Source: Entrophospora sp. SA101 (Eukaryota > Glomeromycota > Glomeromycetes > Entrophosporales > Entrophosporaceae). Taken from it: 47,096 nucleotides of DNA. Made by a program: the position numbers and the translations under genes. Of the stretch, positions 21,713-32,214 are shown in pieces. The stretch is from assembly GCA_958430865.1 (NCBI GenBank), contig CAUDNR010003323.1, forward strand, positions 1 through 47,096, given 5' to 3'. The notes beneath the pieces were generated by a model, which searched no databases, was not told the DNA's origin, and was given only the letters and a program-made list of their open reading frames with translations. Each line of letters starts with the position of its first letter. Positions within the stretch are counted from its first letter, which is position 1.

Positions 21713-23663
21713 CTATCAAGAGTAAACATTTTTTATATCATGTTGAATAAAAAACTGTTCTAGTTGTTCTAAATCAGAAAGAGAAAAGACCTTTTGCTCT
21801 TCTTCATTAAACTCATAAACATTTTTATCTTTATTATTATCCTTTGGTGTTGGTGATTCCTGAGGAGTAGGAAGAGGAGTTACTTCACTTGGAGAATCAC
21901 TATCTTTTTCTAAGGGTGGAGCCTTTTCTTCTTTCTTGTTTTTTTTTTTTGGTTAGATTTCCCTTCCTCATCTATATTAAACCTCTTTCTTAATTTATCC
22001 ATGAACTCCCTTTCTTTTTGTAATCTTATTTCTTCATGTTTTTTAGTTGCTAGTTCAACTAACTTTTCTTTTAACTCTTTCTCTTCTAATTTGAGAATAT
22101 CTTCAAGAGAGTAATTATTGGGATTAGCCAAGATTTCTTTGATTGGTTTATCTCTTTTTTCTTGTAAGAATTGTTCAAACTCTGGAACTTCTTTTTTATC
22201 TATTCCAACACTTTGAAGATTTTTCAGTGATTGTCAGTCAGGACATGCTCGACATAAAAATAGTTTTTCTAATTTATCCACCCCTTCAAGTTTTAAGACT
22301 TGTCTATTAGAGGAGGAATAAATAAGTAATGATGATTGGAAGAATCAAGAAATTCTAAATTTCAAATTACTAGCATTAATTTTATTAATTAAATTTTCTT
22401 TACAAGAAACAAACTCTAAGTTTTTTAAGTTGCTAATATCTAATTCTGTTAAACTGTTCTCAGCATAATCTAGTGTTACCAAATTTTCACAACCCTTAAC
22501 ATTTAGGTTACAAAGTGATACTTCTTGTTAATGACAAACAAACAATTCTTTCAAACTTTTTGAGTTGTGGCAGTCGAATTCTTCTAACCTGTTTTTATAT
22601 ATAACAATATAAATACTTTAAATTTTTTAACTCTTTAACTTCAATATCATTACAATTTCTATTTCTAAGTTATTACTTAAATCTAAAGCATCTATATTAT
22701 TCAAACCACAATTTAAACTTTTTAAACTAGTTAAGTCACTTAAATCAACTTCTTCTAGTTCATTAGATGTTATCATTAAAGTATGTAAATTACTTAGACC
22801 AGTGAAATCTGTTTCTCATATTTCATTATGATTATTATGCACTTCCTGCAATTCTTTATTACTGTTGTACATGAAAATGAAATTATGTGAATTTGCAATT
22901 CACATATGTGAAATTCATATTTACATGCATGAAATTCAAATTAGCCAATCAGAATTTCACCCCACTCCATAATATTTCAATTTCACATACAACATTACTA
23001 CTAACACCTAAACTTCATAATTGATTATTTGAACAATCTAAATATTCCAATTTCTCACACTTATCCAAATTGGTTAGTTCATTATCACTACAATCTAAAC
23101 TCTTTAAATTAGTAAATCCTTCCAAGTTTAATTCTCCTTGTAATCCTAAACTGCTAAGATCTAGTTTTTCCACTTCATTTCTTTTGTCAAGAGGATATTT
23201 AGCATCTAACCAAGTTTAGGCATCGCCATCAACTCTGCTTTCTATCTTTTAATCCTAAAGCATCTAATCTAACTTTTTCTTCACTAGAAGAAATAGTTTG
23301 TAAGTTTTTAGCTTTAATTCTTCAACTGGAAAGTCTCACTTAGTTAATTGGTTATTATGAGTATAGTTTTCTTGAACATTTGGACAGTTCTCTATCTTTA
23401 ACTTAGTAAGTTTATTGTGAGCTACTTGAACTAATTTTAAATCAGGGCAATTGTGAATAATGATCTCTTCTAATTCATTATTACCTAAATTCAACTGAGT
23501 TAAATCAGGAAAGTTCTCTATTACTACTTTACCAGTATAGCCTTGTTGAATAAAACAAAGAGTTCTAATTTTTTCTTTAACACTGGCTAAATTGTTAAAA
23601 TCCTTTTCTTCTTGTTTTGCTTTCAGCCTTAATCAATTTGTTAATCAGGCTTGATTTTCATAT
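21713..23663 (-). pseudogene. Mollicutes-type LRR protein gene relic (UGA read as Trp)
   Basis: Read on the minus strand, the region gives leucine-rich repeats with a bacterial-type consensus: KSLDCSDNELTNLDKCEKL, YLDCSNNQL and LNCGLNNIDALDLSNN. They are preceded by TWLDAKYPLDKRNEVEKLDL and followed by a charged coiled-coil tail (IKEILANPNNYSLEDILKLE...). Nine TGA codons fall inside these frames, at 23645, 23633, 23336, 23229, 23015, 22816, 22345, 22234 and 21716 (lowest base), always where the LRR text continues. One stretch of 99 codons between two TGAs has no TAA or TAG. In the Mollicutes code UGA is Trp. True damage is also present: frameshifts near 23300, 23210 and 22650, a TAA at 22528-22530, and an inserted MITE. 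It cannot make a protein here. LRR proteins of this kind are known from Mollicutes-related endobacteria of these fungi; their function is not established. Confidence 0.75.
22864..22993. mobile_element. 130-bp MITE inside the LRR relic, 6-bp TSD ATTACT
   Basis: The ends GTTGTACATGAAAATG and (inverted) GTTGTATGTGAAATTG form terminal inverted repeats, and ATTACT flanks both ends (22858-22863 and 22994-22999). Removing the element plus one ATTACT (136 bp) puts the LRR frame on its two sides back in register, which supports these borders. Confidence 0.8.
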
Positions 23664-24302
23664 TGTAAAATAGTAAGTTATAGATCACGGAAAACGAGCA
23701 TATAAATCGGAAATGATTTACATGTATCACAAAGTGAAAATCTGGAAACGATTATCACGGAATAACTCAACAAGAAATAAACCGGTACAATTTAATAAAC
23801 GTTACACTAATTAATAAGGCGCACCAATCAAATAAATAGCTCTCGGAAAATAACCCAAATATTGGAGATATAAATATTCCAACATTCTAAAGTGTAACAG
23901 ATTACAAAGTCTCAGAAAAATATTTAAATGAAAGAATTTTACATGACTCATGATGACTAGAAATTACTTGAAAATAATTCTAAATGGAAGGTCTAAATAA
24001 TAATTAAGGAATATATTAATTAGTATAAATTAGGATTTCAACAAAGTCGGATAACTAGATGATAGAACCTTTAACATGTATAAATACGTTGTAAATTTCT
24101 CTTTCATGAAATAATAAGTTAGAAGTTAATCAGTTAATTCATTCTTAACTGCTATCTTGTAATAACCATAATATCTTATTAATAAAATACAAACATAAAT
24201 ATCTATTAAAATAATCTATTTCCAGTGGAGTTATCCACCCGCTTCCTAAAAACATATAAACCTCTAACTCGACCTAATTATTAATTAATTGCTATCTTAC
24301 CA
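23664..24302. mobile_element. Possible solo LTR or LTR remnant
   Basis: The region begins TGTAAAATAG directly where LRR homology stops and ends ...CTATCTTACCA. It contains a TATA-like TATAAATACG (about 24080) and AATAAAA (about 24180), the layout of an LTR promoter and polyadenylation signal. The terminal TGTAA/TTACCA pair is weak, and no second LTR or retroviral-type frame was seen. Borders are approximate. Confidence 0.4.
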
Positions 24303-24725
24303 GGGGGACGCCTTTGATAAGTATAGTGTGTGAATTCTCTTTTAATTTTATTTTCTTTATTTTTATTTTAGATTAGGCCAACGCCTAAATAAGTGGAAAC
24401 CCTAGCTAGGTGTGGTCAGTAAAGAAACACTGAACCATCAGAACATAACACAACAGTATCAGGGAAGATACTGGGATTATTATCAGAAGGGATAATAATT
24501 GACACGTTCCGGCTCAGGCAGAAAACATAGCAACTGCTGAGAAAACGTTACCGGACGGGAAGTAAGAAAACTTGCCCTGAAGAGAGTTAAATAGCTTGAG
24601 CGCTATAAACCAAAGAAAGTAATCAAAGAATTACACAACTGGATACTACCATAGGAAGGGATAAATAATATTATAACCAAATCAATAGATTTGTGTGAGA
24701 CAGAATTTTTGATCTCACAGTAGTG
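24303..24725. other. Non-coding DNA, richer in GC, beside the LTR-like block
   Basis: Composition differs from the surroundings (for example CAGGGGGACGCC and GTTACCGGACGGGAAG). No open frame is recognised. It could be the leader of a retroelement whose coding part is gone; this is inference. Confidence 0.3.
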
Positions 24726-25792
24726 AACAATTTTTATTGTGTTGGTGATTCTTCAAATGATTGACATCCAATTTAAAATTTTCCCTTGTACTATGGATGA
24801 TAAAACCTAATCCAACTAATTGATTGAAAAATTCTCAAATCCTGATCCTTATTAAATCATTATTTCCAATTATTTTTTATTATTGTAAACATATTTTTTT
24901 AATTGTCAATTGTTTTTGCTAAAAAATAAAACATGCATACTCTTCCAAATAAACAATATAATGCTTACAATTAAAAAAGTTATTATTATAGTTTTGCATG
25001 CGAAGCATGCCACGAATGATTACAAATTTTTTGTTGTAAAAAAAAATTTATTTTTAGTATGTATTTATAACAAATACAAAATTAATATTGGTGTATTAGT
25101 GCAACGAAGTTGCCAGAAACCAAAATCACTAAAAAGAATTAACAAGTATTTGAATGTTGAGCTTGAATGAGCCAGGGAGCTTGTACAGATCAAATCACAC
25201 AAAAAAAGTCTCTTTTTACTATATAGAACATTCTAAAGCAGTTTTTACAAATTTGGAATATTAATATTGAACAAAAAAAAAAAAAAATTAATATACAATT
25301 AAAAATTTTAATTCAATTTATTTAGTCTATCACTGTTAATTCTTCTTAATCTTTTTGTATTCATTTACAGCATCTTTTGAACATTTAACCTGAGAATAAT
25401 CAAATTTTAACCAAATGTTTCTAATTAGTACTAAAAGTGCTACTAATTCCTAAAACAACTAAATCTGTTTGATATGTTGTATGCGAAGTTGAAATTGAAA
25501 TTTATTAATTAACAAATAAATAATAATTAATTCACCATATCCAACCAGATGCTACTTTATTATTTGAAATTTGATATATTCTTCGTAAGAGGTGGTGCAT
25601 TGCATACCCCCAAACACCCCTGGATTTATTCCTAGGAATATATAGATAAGGTTATATCCATCCGGATATGCTGAATTAATTATTAATATTATTTCTTTAA
25701 ACAAGTTCAAACTGAGAACACAAAGCAAGCTTTGCTTTTTTATGCATTACATGACCGCTTTTTCTGTGCTGTGCGAGAACAAAAATTGTGAC
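24726..25792. other. Intergenic AT-rich DNA
   Basis: Nothing I can call. An 86-codon frame near 24910 is AT-rich and lacks motifs. A short palindrome GCATGCGAAGCATGC lies near 24999. Confidence 0.35.
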
Positions 25793-25890
25793 TTCTTCGT
25801 CACAAAGAGCAAAAAAAAAGGCATCACTCCGGTCAAGACAATAGTCTATTTTATTAAATCCAAAACATATAAATAGGACAGCCGTCCCAT
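25793..25890 (-). repeat. Dispersed repeat, copy 2 (inverted relative to 19600)
   Basis: The reverse complement reads TGGGACGGCTGTCCTATTTA, AATAGACTATTGTCTTGACC and TTTGCTCTTTGTGACGAAG, matching 19600-19694. Sequence from 25891 to 26214 has no recognised feature. Confidence 0.7.
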
Positions 25891-26214
25891 TTTTTTTTTC
25901 GTTTTTTTTTTCGTGGAAAAATTCCCTCAGGCCATTTCAGCGCACGGAACTCAACCTTCTACATTCTGCCATAACATCCCTGTCCATCTTCAAGCAATCA
26001 AGATAAAATTCAAGTTTACAAATGTGCACGCTACGTTCCAACCATGAGATCATTTGTCGTTATACAACGTTATTACCCACGCAATTGTTGATTGACCAAT
26101 AAATTAAAAAAAATTCATATATTTATATGATGGCTCAACACTGCCAAATGGCCCGTAGAACAACGTCTCAGCACCACCATCCGACCCTCAAGCCATGTAT
26201 AAATAACATAAATT

Positions 26215-26390
26215 TTAAACAAAAAATGGGTTTTTCAAAAAAAAAATAAGCAAAAAATGGGTTTTTTAAAAATTAAATAAAAAACGGGGTTTTTAATAAA
26301 TAAATGAATAAATAAAATGGGGGTTTTTTAAATAAAATAAAATAAATAAAAAACGGGGGGTTTTTTTTTAAAAAATAAATAAAAAAATGT
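26215..26390. repeat. Degenerate tandem repeat of AAAAATGGGGTTTTTTAAA type
   Basis: Five or six units with runs of A, then TGGG or CGGGG, then T runs, separated by AAATAAATAAA. Its 3' part overlaps the end of the zinc-knuckle pseudogene frame. Confidence 0.65.
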
Positions 26391-26885
26391 CTTTTCTCTC
26401 TGGTGGGTAATGTCAATTAATTTCCTGTTTGGTATTTTTTCACAAAACGAAGTCCTGCGGGGTATAAATAATTTTTTTTTTAAAATAAATAAATTTAAAA
26501 GAGAGTCTGGAGGAACATAACCATCCTTGAAAATGTAAATCATTTTACCTTTTTCGATACTTGCGCAATTATTTGTATAGTGGTTGGAACTTAAACAATA
26601 AAAACATTTGCCAACGTACTTTGGAAGGGTATTAGGGCACTTGTTTGATTTATGACCTTTGTAGCCACAAGTACAGCAAATTTATCCATACTACAGGTTG
26701 TTTCTCTGAGTGATATAGACACCTTTTGCATAAATTAACATTCTAGTTGTGGGAGTGTAAGTGGTATTTGTTGGCGAGCTGTAATAAAGGTTATAAGGTG
26801 ATGGTGGTTCCTCATTAAATTTTCTTTTATGCAATGACACTTGTTTGCTTTTGCCGATTGTGATCATTTTTATGAAATTTTGCAT
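26328..26885 (-). pseudogene. CCHC zinc-knuckle protein pseudogene
   Basis: One minus-strand frame starts at MQNFIKMITIGKSKQVSLHK (26885), runs through a Pro/Tyr-rich part, meets TAG and then TAA (about 26680-26692), and continues in the same frame with two perfect C-x2-C-x4-H-x4-C knuckles, CCTCGYKGHKSNKC and CFYCLSSNHYTNNC. Paired zinc knuckles bind single-stranded nucleic acid and are typical of Gag proteins and CNBP-like proteins. The two stops make it a pseudogene unless an unrecognised intron removes them. The tail beyond about 26500 is low complexity. Confidence 0.62.
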
Positions 26886-27019
26886 TTTCTCATCGTTGTT
26901 GTTTTTTTTTGTTGTTGTTGATATTTGTATATATTATCATTATTTTTATTATTATTATTATTAATCAATGTTCCTATTGTTTTTATTGTTATTATTACTA
27001 TTCCCAATATTATTATTAA

Positions 27020-27105
27020 TATTATTATTTTTACCAACAATACTGCTACTGCTATCGGTACTGCTACTGCTACTGGGACTACTATCACCACTATTATCGA
27101 CTATT
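27020..27105. repeat. ACTGCTACTGCTATCGG-type microsatellite
   Basis: Imperfect ACTGCT/ACTACT triplets follow a TTATTA-rich run. Frames on both strands here (Ile/Val-rich) are translations of the microsatellite. Confidence 0.6.
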
Positions 27106-27488
27106 GTCACCGATTAAATTCGGGAGAGCGTATTTTAATTGGTGATAACAATTATTTTTTGTTTTTGCGTGGATCAGAATGAATAGGGGATCAACGAATT
27201 GATTTTGTTATTAGCGAATAATTTTGGGTAAAGAAGATAAAAGTTTATTTAAATAAAATATTACTATTTTATTTATTTAGTTTTATTTAGTCGAAACTAA
27301 TTAACTTGTTAGAAAGTTACTTTACAAGTACATTGAATTCAAGCTCCTTATATACAATTCAATTAATTAGTAATTCTAATGTTTCAAAATTGAAATTCCG
27401 TTCAATATTGAAAAGTTATTTCAATATTGTAATAATATTTCATAATTGTAACAATATTTCAAAATTGCCGATATTTTAAAATTGCGCT
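27106..27488. other. Intergenic AT-rich DNA
   Basis: Several near-repeats of TTCAAAATTG and CAATATTG occur between 27380 and 27480. No gene. Confidence 0.35.
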
Positions 27489-27540
27489 AATACACTCACC
27501 TGCCAAAAGTATCCGGATACTTTTGGCAGGTGAGTGTATT
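27489..27540. mobile_element. Perfect 52-bp palindrome, possible TIR-only element
   Basis: AATACACTCACCTGCCAAAAGTATCC is followed directly by its exact reverse complement, with no loop. The end sequence TACACTCACCTGCCAAAAGT looks like a Tc1/mariner terminal repeat with TA at its border. If so, this is an element reduced to its two ends joined head to head. The palindrome is certain, the origin inferred. Confidence 0.75.
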
Positions 27541-27763
27541 TCAAAATTGAAATATTGGAAAGACGATTCTTCCTTAACATTATGACAAATATTTTTAATT
27601 AATAAAAAAAGGGGCCGATATTTAAATTCGTTGTAACAAGACGGCAAACATTGATAAACTGGATTTGAATTTGATCCGAACTTGATCTCCAATTTAGAGA
27701 GGTAACAACTATACACTGGCGAAGTTTCAGAAGCAATGAGTTCTGTACAACATTTCGTGTAAC

Positions 27764-27857
27764 AACAAACTTGTGATGATAATAACTAAATTTTGATCCC
27801 TGAAATTTTTGGTAATACCAATGTTCACTTTGTCTGGTTTTGTTGCAGCATACCCCA
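27764..27857 (+). repeat. Dispersed repeat, copy 2 (direct partner of 20179)
   Basis: It shares TTTTGATCCCTGAAAT, TGGTAATACCAATGTTCA and TTGTCTGGTTTTGTTGCAG with 20179-20278, with a short deletion. Confidence 0.7.
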
Positions 27858-28882
27858 TATATAATAACAACAATAATAACTCAATAACCTCAAGAAAAAT
27901 TCACAACACAAAAGTTTCGTTTAGTTGAAACTTTGCATCTGAACCACATGCGTTTTTTGGGAAGAAAGATAGTCAGAGATGACTAGCACATACATCTAGC
28001 TAGAATACTTGTATTTGAGGGAAAGTTATATTGTCTTGTATAATTTGTATATTGTGCTAGAACAACTCACATTGATAATAAAACTATTTGTGATCTTAAA
28101 ACTTAAGTGATCATCAAAATAAGAACAAAATCCTTGTTAAAACGTTGGTTGGCAACTTGTAAGACTAATGATTACAAAAAATGAATACTACAATGATTTT
28201 CTTTGCCTTTTAAGGTAAATAATTCCTTTTGAAATTTCATATTTGGCATCTCATTTATCATTTATATAATTTTGTGGATTTGTTATTTTTCGAAAGAAAT
28301 ACGAAAACGATATTAATATTAAATATCCAAGCATGCTTGTTATAGTTGTGGTAATAACTATATTAAGTTGGTTCTGTCATCTTGTGAACAGAGTGACGGA
28401 TCATTCTAACCAAATAGTCTTCACATAACAATCTACCCTTTACTTATGCGAAGCTTAGATTGGCGAGAGAATCCAACATCTTGATCCTTTCAATATTTCT
28501 TTTTAAAATTAAATTTAACAGATTTAAAAAATTCCCAAGTTTTTTAAATGAAAACTACAATTTTTAATTTATTGGAATATCAATAATGATAATTCATTAT
28601 ATATATATATTAAATAAATGCATTAATTTGAAAAACCTCAAATCTCAAGTTTATTATAATAATTTTCAATAAGCTTATCGATAATGATGAATGAATATAT
28701 ATATTAAAAATTAAATGTATATAGTATCCATGAAAAATTTGGAAACCCTCAAATCTAAACAAAACTTGAATATTATTAAATCAATTTCAGGGTGTCTCGT
28801 GCCCTCATAACAAGATGATATATTAAGCGTATTAATTTATTTGACAAATGATCATGGTGGTTTTTTACTAGTTGTATGATGA
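27858..28882. other. Intergenic AT-rich DNA
   Basis: No gene seen. A degenerate direct repeat pairs about 28585-28655 with 28685-28760 (AATAATGATAATTCATTATATATATAT-like blocks, then ACCTCAAATCT). Confidence 0.35.
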
Positions 28883-29005
28883 ACCAGGGTTGTTAATAGA
28901 CAGGTCCATTGAATTTTGATCTGGTCTATCGGCATTAATAAAATACAAATATGGTCATTACGCTATACCAATTGGTCAATGGACCAGTCAATTTCCAACC
29001 CTGGT
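28883..29005. mobile_element. 123-bp MITE with ACCAGGGTTG ends
   Basis: The left end ACCAGGGTTGTTAATAGAC and the reverse complement of the right end, ACCAGGGTTGGAAATTGAC, agree over about 29 bases with a few mismatches. ATGA lies directly outside both ends. Base content and TIR resemble a hAT-derived MITE. Confidence 0.68.
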
Positions 29006-29339
29006 ATGAACTGTGTGGATAAAATATAAATATCAAACGACATGGAACCCATTTTCAAATTGAAACCAAATCACAGATGCCTTGCCACGAATCCAGTATT
29101 TTAAATACTGTTATTAAATCGCTCTGGTAATATCCATGGCAATTTTTATAATCAGATATGGATAATGATTTGTTTATGTATTTTTATTTCTTATAAATGT
29201 CGATGATATAAAGAGAAGGAGAATTAAAAATAATATTAATATTAATAATATTATAGTTAGTAAAAATGAAAAGTTATTCATAGTAGCTAATTGACACACA
29301 CATATATATTACATAAAATAATTATTATTAGATATAAAC

Positions 29340-31150
29340 CTTTATGAGCCTATTCTTCGAGTTCATCACAATCTAATACAGATTCATTACTTTCTTTTTC
29401 CCACTAACAGATTCTTCTTCTACATAGTCACTGCTACTCTATAATATTAACAATACATATTTTCAGTTTTTTTTTTAATAAAATTGTTAATTATAACCCT
29501 CAAAAAAAAAAAAAAAAAATCTAACCACTTCAACCTTCTCCTCCTCACTCTTAGCGAGGCCCCACTTCACTCACTGAATCTGATTGTACTTTTGAATCAT
29601 CATTATTTTATCCATTCACGTCTAAGAATGACCAACCACCATTTATATAAAATCCTGCTACATATTGATTAATATTTGTGCCCAGCCTAAATTTGGCGTT
29701 GCTTGATAATATACAATATCTATTGAATCTAATCAATTCTTTATGCCTTCTAATTGAAATAGTATTAATATATTGGTGACTGTGAATAATCTCTTAAAAC
29801 CAATACCATATCAAAATTCCCTCACCCATTCTATATCTTTCTAAATTTTTACCATTTCTACATCAGCCATTGTCAAAAAGGCAAATCCACCAATGAACGA
29901 GACAGTTGTTGATTGTAATAACACTTTGGTTTTAAATGGAACACCAGAGAATCCAATATTTCTGGAAGTATCAAGAACAATTACATCTAAAAAATAGATT
30001 AAAATAAAAATGAATTTATATAATAGAACTTTGCTTTATTTAATCCTTATAAATAAATAATACCTACATATGTTGAAACATTCTTGGAAAATTTCCCGAG
30101 TTCATCATTTAATGATTTTCTTTTTTCTTTCTTTTCTACCAATTCAATTTCTTCATTGGATTGTTCATATATATCTCATCTTCATCCTTATAATCATCAT
30201 CTACCATATCATTTTTGATATCAGAAACTTTCTTTGTGAATTGTATGTCCTAAAACAATTTATTTATTATAAGACTTTGCAAAATAAGAAAACATTAACA
30301 AGCGTACAGCAGCGATGGATTTTCCCCAAGTTTAATTGATTGATTAAGTCAATGTATAACACTACAATTGCTTCATCATCATTCAGAGTTGAAAGAATAT
30401 ATGGTTTATATTGTGAAAAATTATTTATTAATATTAATATTATTAAGAATTTTTAATAATGCATCAGGTATGAGTATTGTTACCAATTATATACTGATAA
30501 TTATCTGCTTTATTAGCAAAGGCCGTCAAGAAACTTTTTTTGTTCCAAACCCCAAACTCAGCCTCACGAATACATCTACAAGCTTGTTATATGGCATTAT
30601 AACTATTAAAAAATACAAACAGATATAGTTAGATATATATATATACATATAAATTTTTTAAAGGTAATGAATAATTAAACTGCTACTAACGCTCATCTAT
30701 AACAAGTTTAGGTTGTAAAGCCAATCCAGCTAATTGATTTTTTAATTTTTTCCCTGAAAATAAATAAAATTTATATCTCTTTTTTTTAAAAAAAAAAACA
30801 AATATTTATTTATTTTATATACCTTTTTTGAGCTCAACTATCTGTTCATATGCTTCACTTCACCCAGGTTGGCAATTGACCAGTCCAATGGATCCATGGC
30901 ATAGTTTGTCAACTTCAATGGACTTGATATATTGCCAACTCCACTTCACTCATACAATCATCCATACTTCTAGACGTCAATGAACGAATGTAGCTTATAA
31001 AATGGCTTTTTTCCAGTAGCTTCTTTTGGCGTCAAAAACTTTACACCTACAAGTATGTATAGTCACCTTCTGGTTTATGAGCATTTTATATTGAAAAGGA
31101 ACTGCATAATCAAATATCGGAGTGATGACTTCCTTGCCTCGATAATCATT
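29340..31150 (-). pseudogene. SPT16: Decayed SPT16 (FACT histone chaperone subunit) gene
   Basis: SPT16 with POB3/SSRP1 forms FACT, which handles H2A-H2B during transcription and replication. Minus-strand pieces follow the order of SPT16. KEVITPIFDYAVPFQ (about 31085-31135) matches the middle-domain start. GFSGVPFKTKVLLQSTT (about 29905-29960) matches the segment before the H2A-H2B-binding region. DMVLVLRDYSQSP-like and IKNWLDSIDIVYYQATPNLGW segments follow, then NGGWSFLDVNG (about 29615-29650) and an acidic tail ending SVLDCDELEE-stop-A, where intact SPT16 has Glu. Stops and frameshifts are frequent and a MITE has inserted at 30864-30941. The large N-terminal peptidase-like domain was not recognised. 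A working SPT16 must exist elsewhere, since the gene is essential in fungi. Middle parts (30300-30750) are coding-like but were not matched. Confidence 0.65.
30864..30941. mobile_element. 78-bp MITE with 8-bp target duplication CACTTCAC
   Basis: TTGGCAATTGACCAGTCCAATGG is inverted near the right end (CAATGGACTTGATATATTGCCAA). CACTTCAC flanks both sides (30856-30863 and 30942-30949). Eight-base duplications fit hAT elements. It is inserted in the SPT16 relic. Confidence 0.65.
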
Positions 31151-32204
31151 TTTCTAATTAATAGAAGTAGAATTTTTACTAATACCGAGTTCTTCCTGAT
31201 TAAGAGAATTTTTATTACTTTTTTGAAGTTAGTCCCAAATCCTTTTTAGTTCCTTGCTAGCATTATTGGCAAATATTTTTCAGTTTATGGAGTATTATAT
31301 TCAATTACCAACTCACTCTGTTGCATTTCGTTGATTACCATAAATATATAATAATATTTGGATGATTGATAAGAATAAATCAAACATTTTTACCTTTGAC
31401 TCATTCACTTCCTTGAAAATTTCCACTACTTGTTCATGTCATTCATTTCGTTTTACTGAATATAAGTCAGTCACTCTCATGTTTTTTATCTTTTAATCTA
31501 TGATGAGGCAAGGGAAATTTACCAAAATCATCGCCAGTAAAAGAACTTTAACACAAAACCAAAACCAAAAAATAAATAATTTTCAGTCAATTGTCAACAT
31601 TATATCCCAGGGGACACATAGAAAAAAGCAAAAGGTTTCACTGATGGGGTTATATAGTAATCGCAGACCATAATAAGTCGATCGGATTTATGGAACGCAA
31701 TTAATAATGTTTTTACACGCGATGCAAAAATTATCTGTAACGCGAATATTATAATTCGTTGAAACAAGGTTTAATCGCAAACAAATTTTATTATTATTAC
31801 CTTAGTAGCAGAGTTTACGATGCTCCAATTTATTAATGCCATCATATCTCAACCATGGAAATGTAGACAGTCAGCAATTCGTATTTGAAGTCTTTGCTTT
31901 TTATTTTTTTTTAGATTTTTTTTTGTATAATTGTATCTTGAAGTAGGATTATCAATTGTGACAAGCGTCATCAATCGTAGTCATTTTCATCATTAATTCG
32001 TGGTCCGCCGATCAACGATAGATTTTTAATATGTAGATCCGGGATATTAAACATATGGTTGATGATCAAAACCAAAATTACCCATTTTTATTTTAAAAAA
32101 AATATATATTCTATTACTTTTTTTTTTAAAAAAACTCTTAAAAAAATAATAAACTGTTTATTTTATATCTATAAATTCTATAAAAACTTATTTCAATCAT
32201 GAAT
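31151..32204. other. AT-rich DNA up to an assembly gap
   Basis: No gene is supported. The part before 31560 may still be decayed 5' SPT16 sequence. The part after it has no recognised features. Confidence 0.35.
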
Positions 32205-32214
32205 NNNNNNNNNN
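32205..32214. other. Assembly gap (10 N)
   Basis: Ten N bases join two contigs. The contig on the right begins directly inside the inverted-repeat arm and inside a Kelch coding exon, so its left neighbour in the genome is unknown. Confidence 0.99.

Noticed and set aside
21713..23663. The LRR region as a fungal gene with many introns
   Set aside because: The TGA sites lack GT/AG borders around them, the LRR text is continuous through them, and the consensus is bacterial in type.
26870..27182. Ile/Val/Thr-rich frames on both strands
   Set aside because: Both come from ATT and ACTGCT microsatellites.
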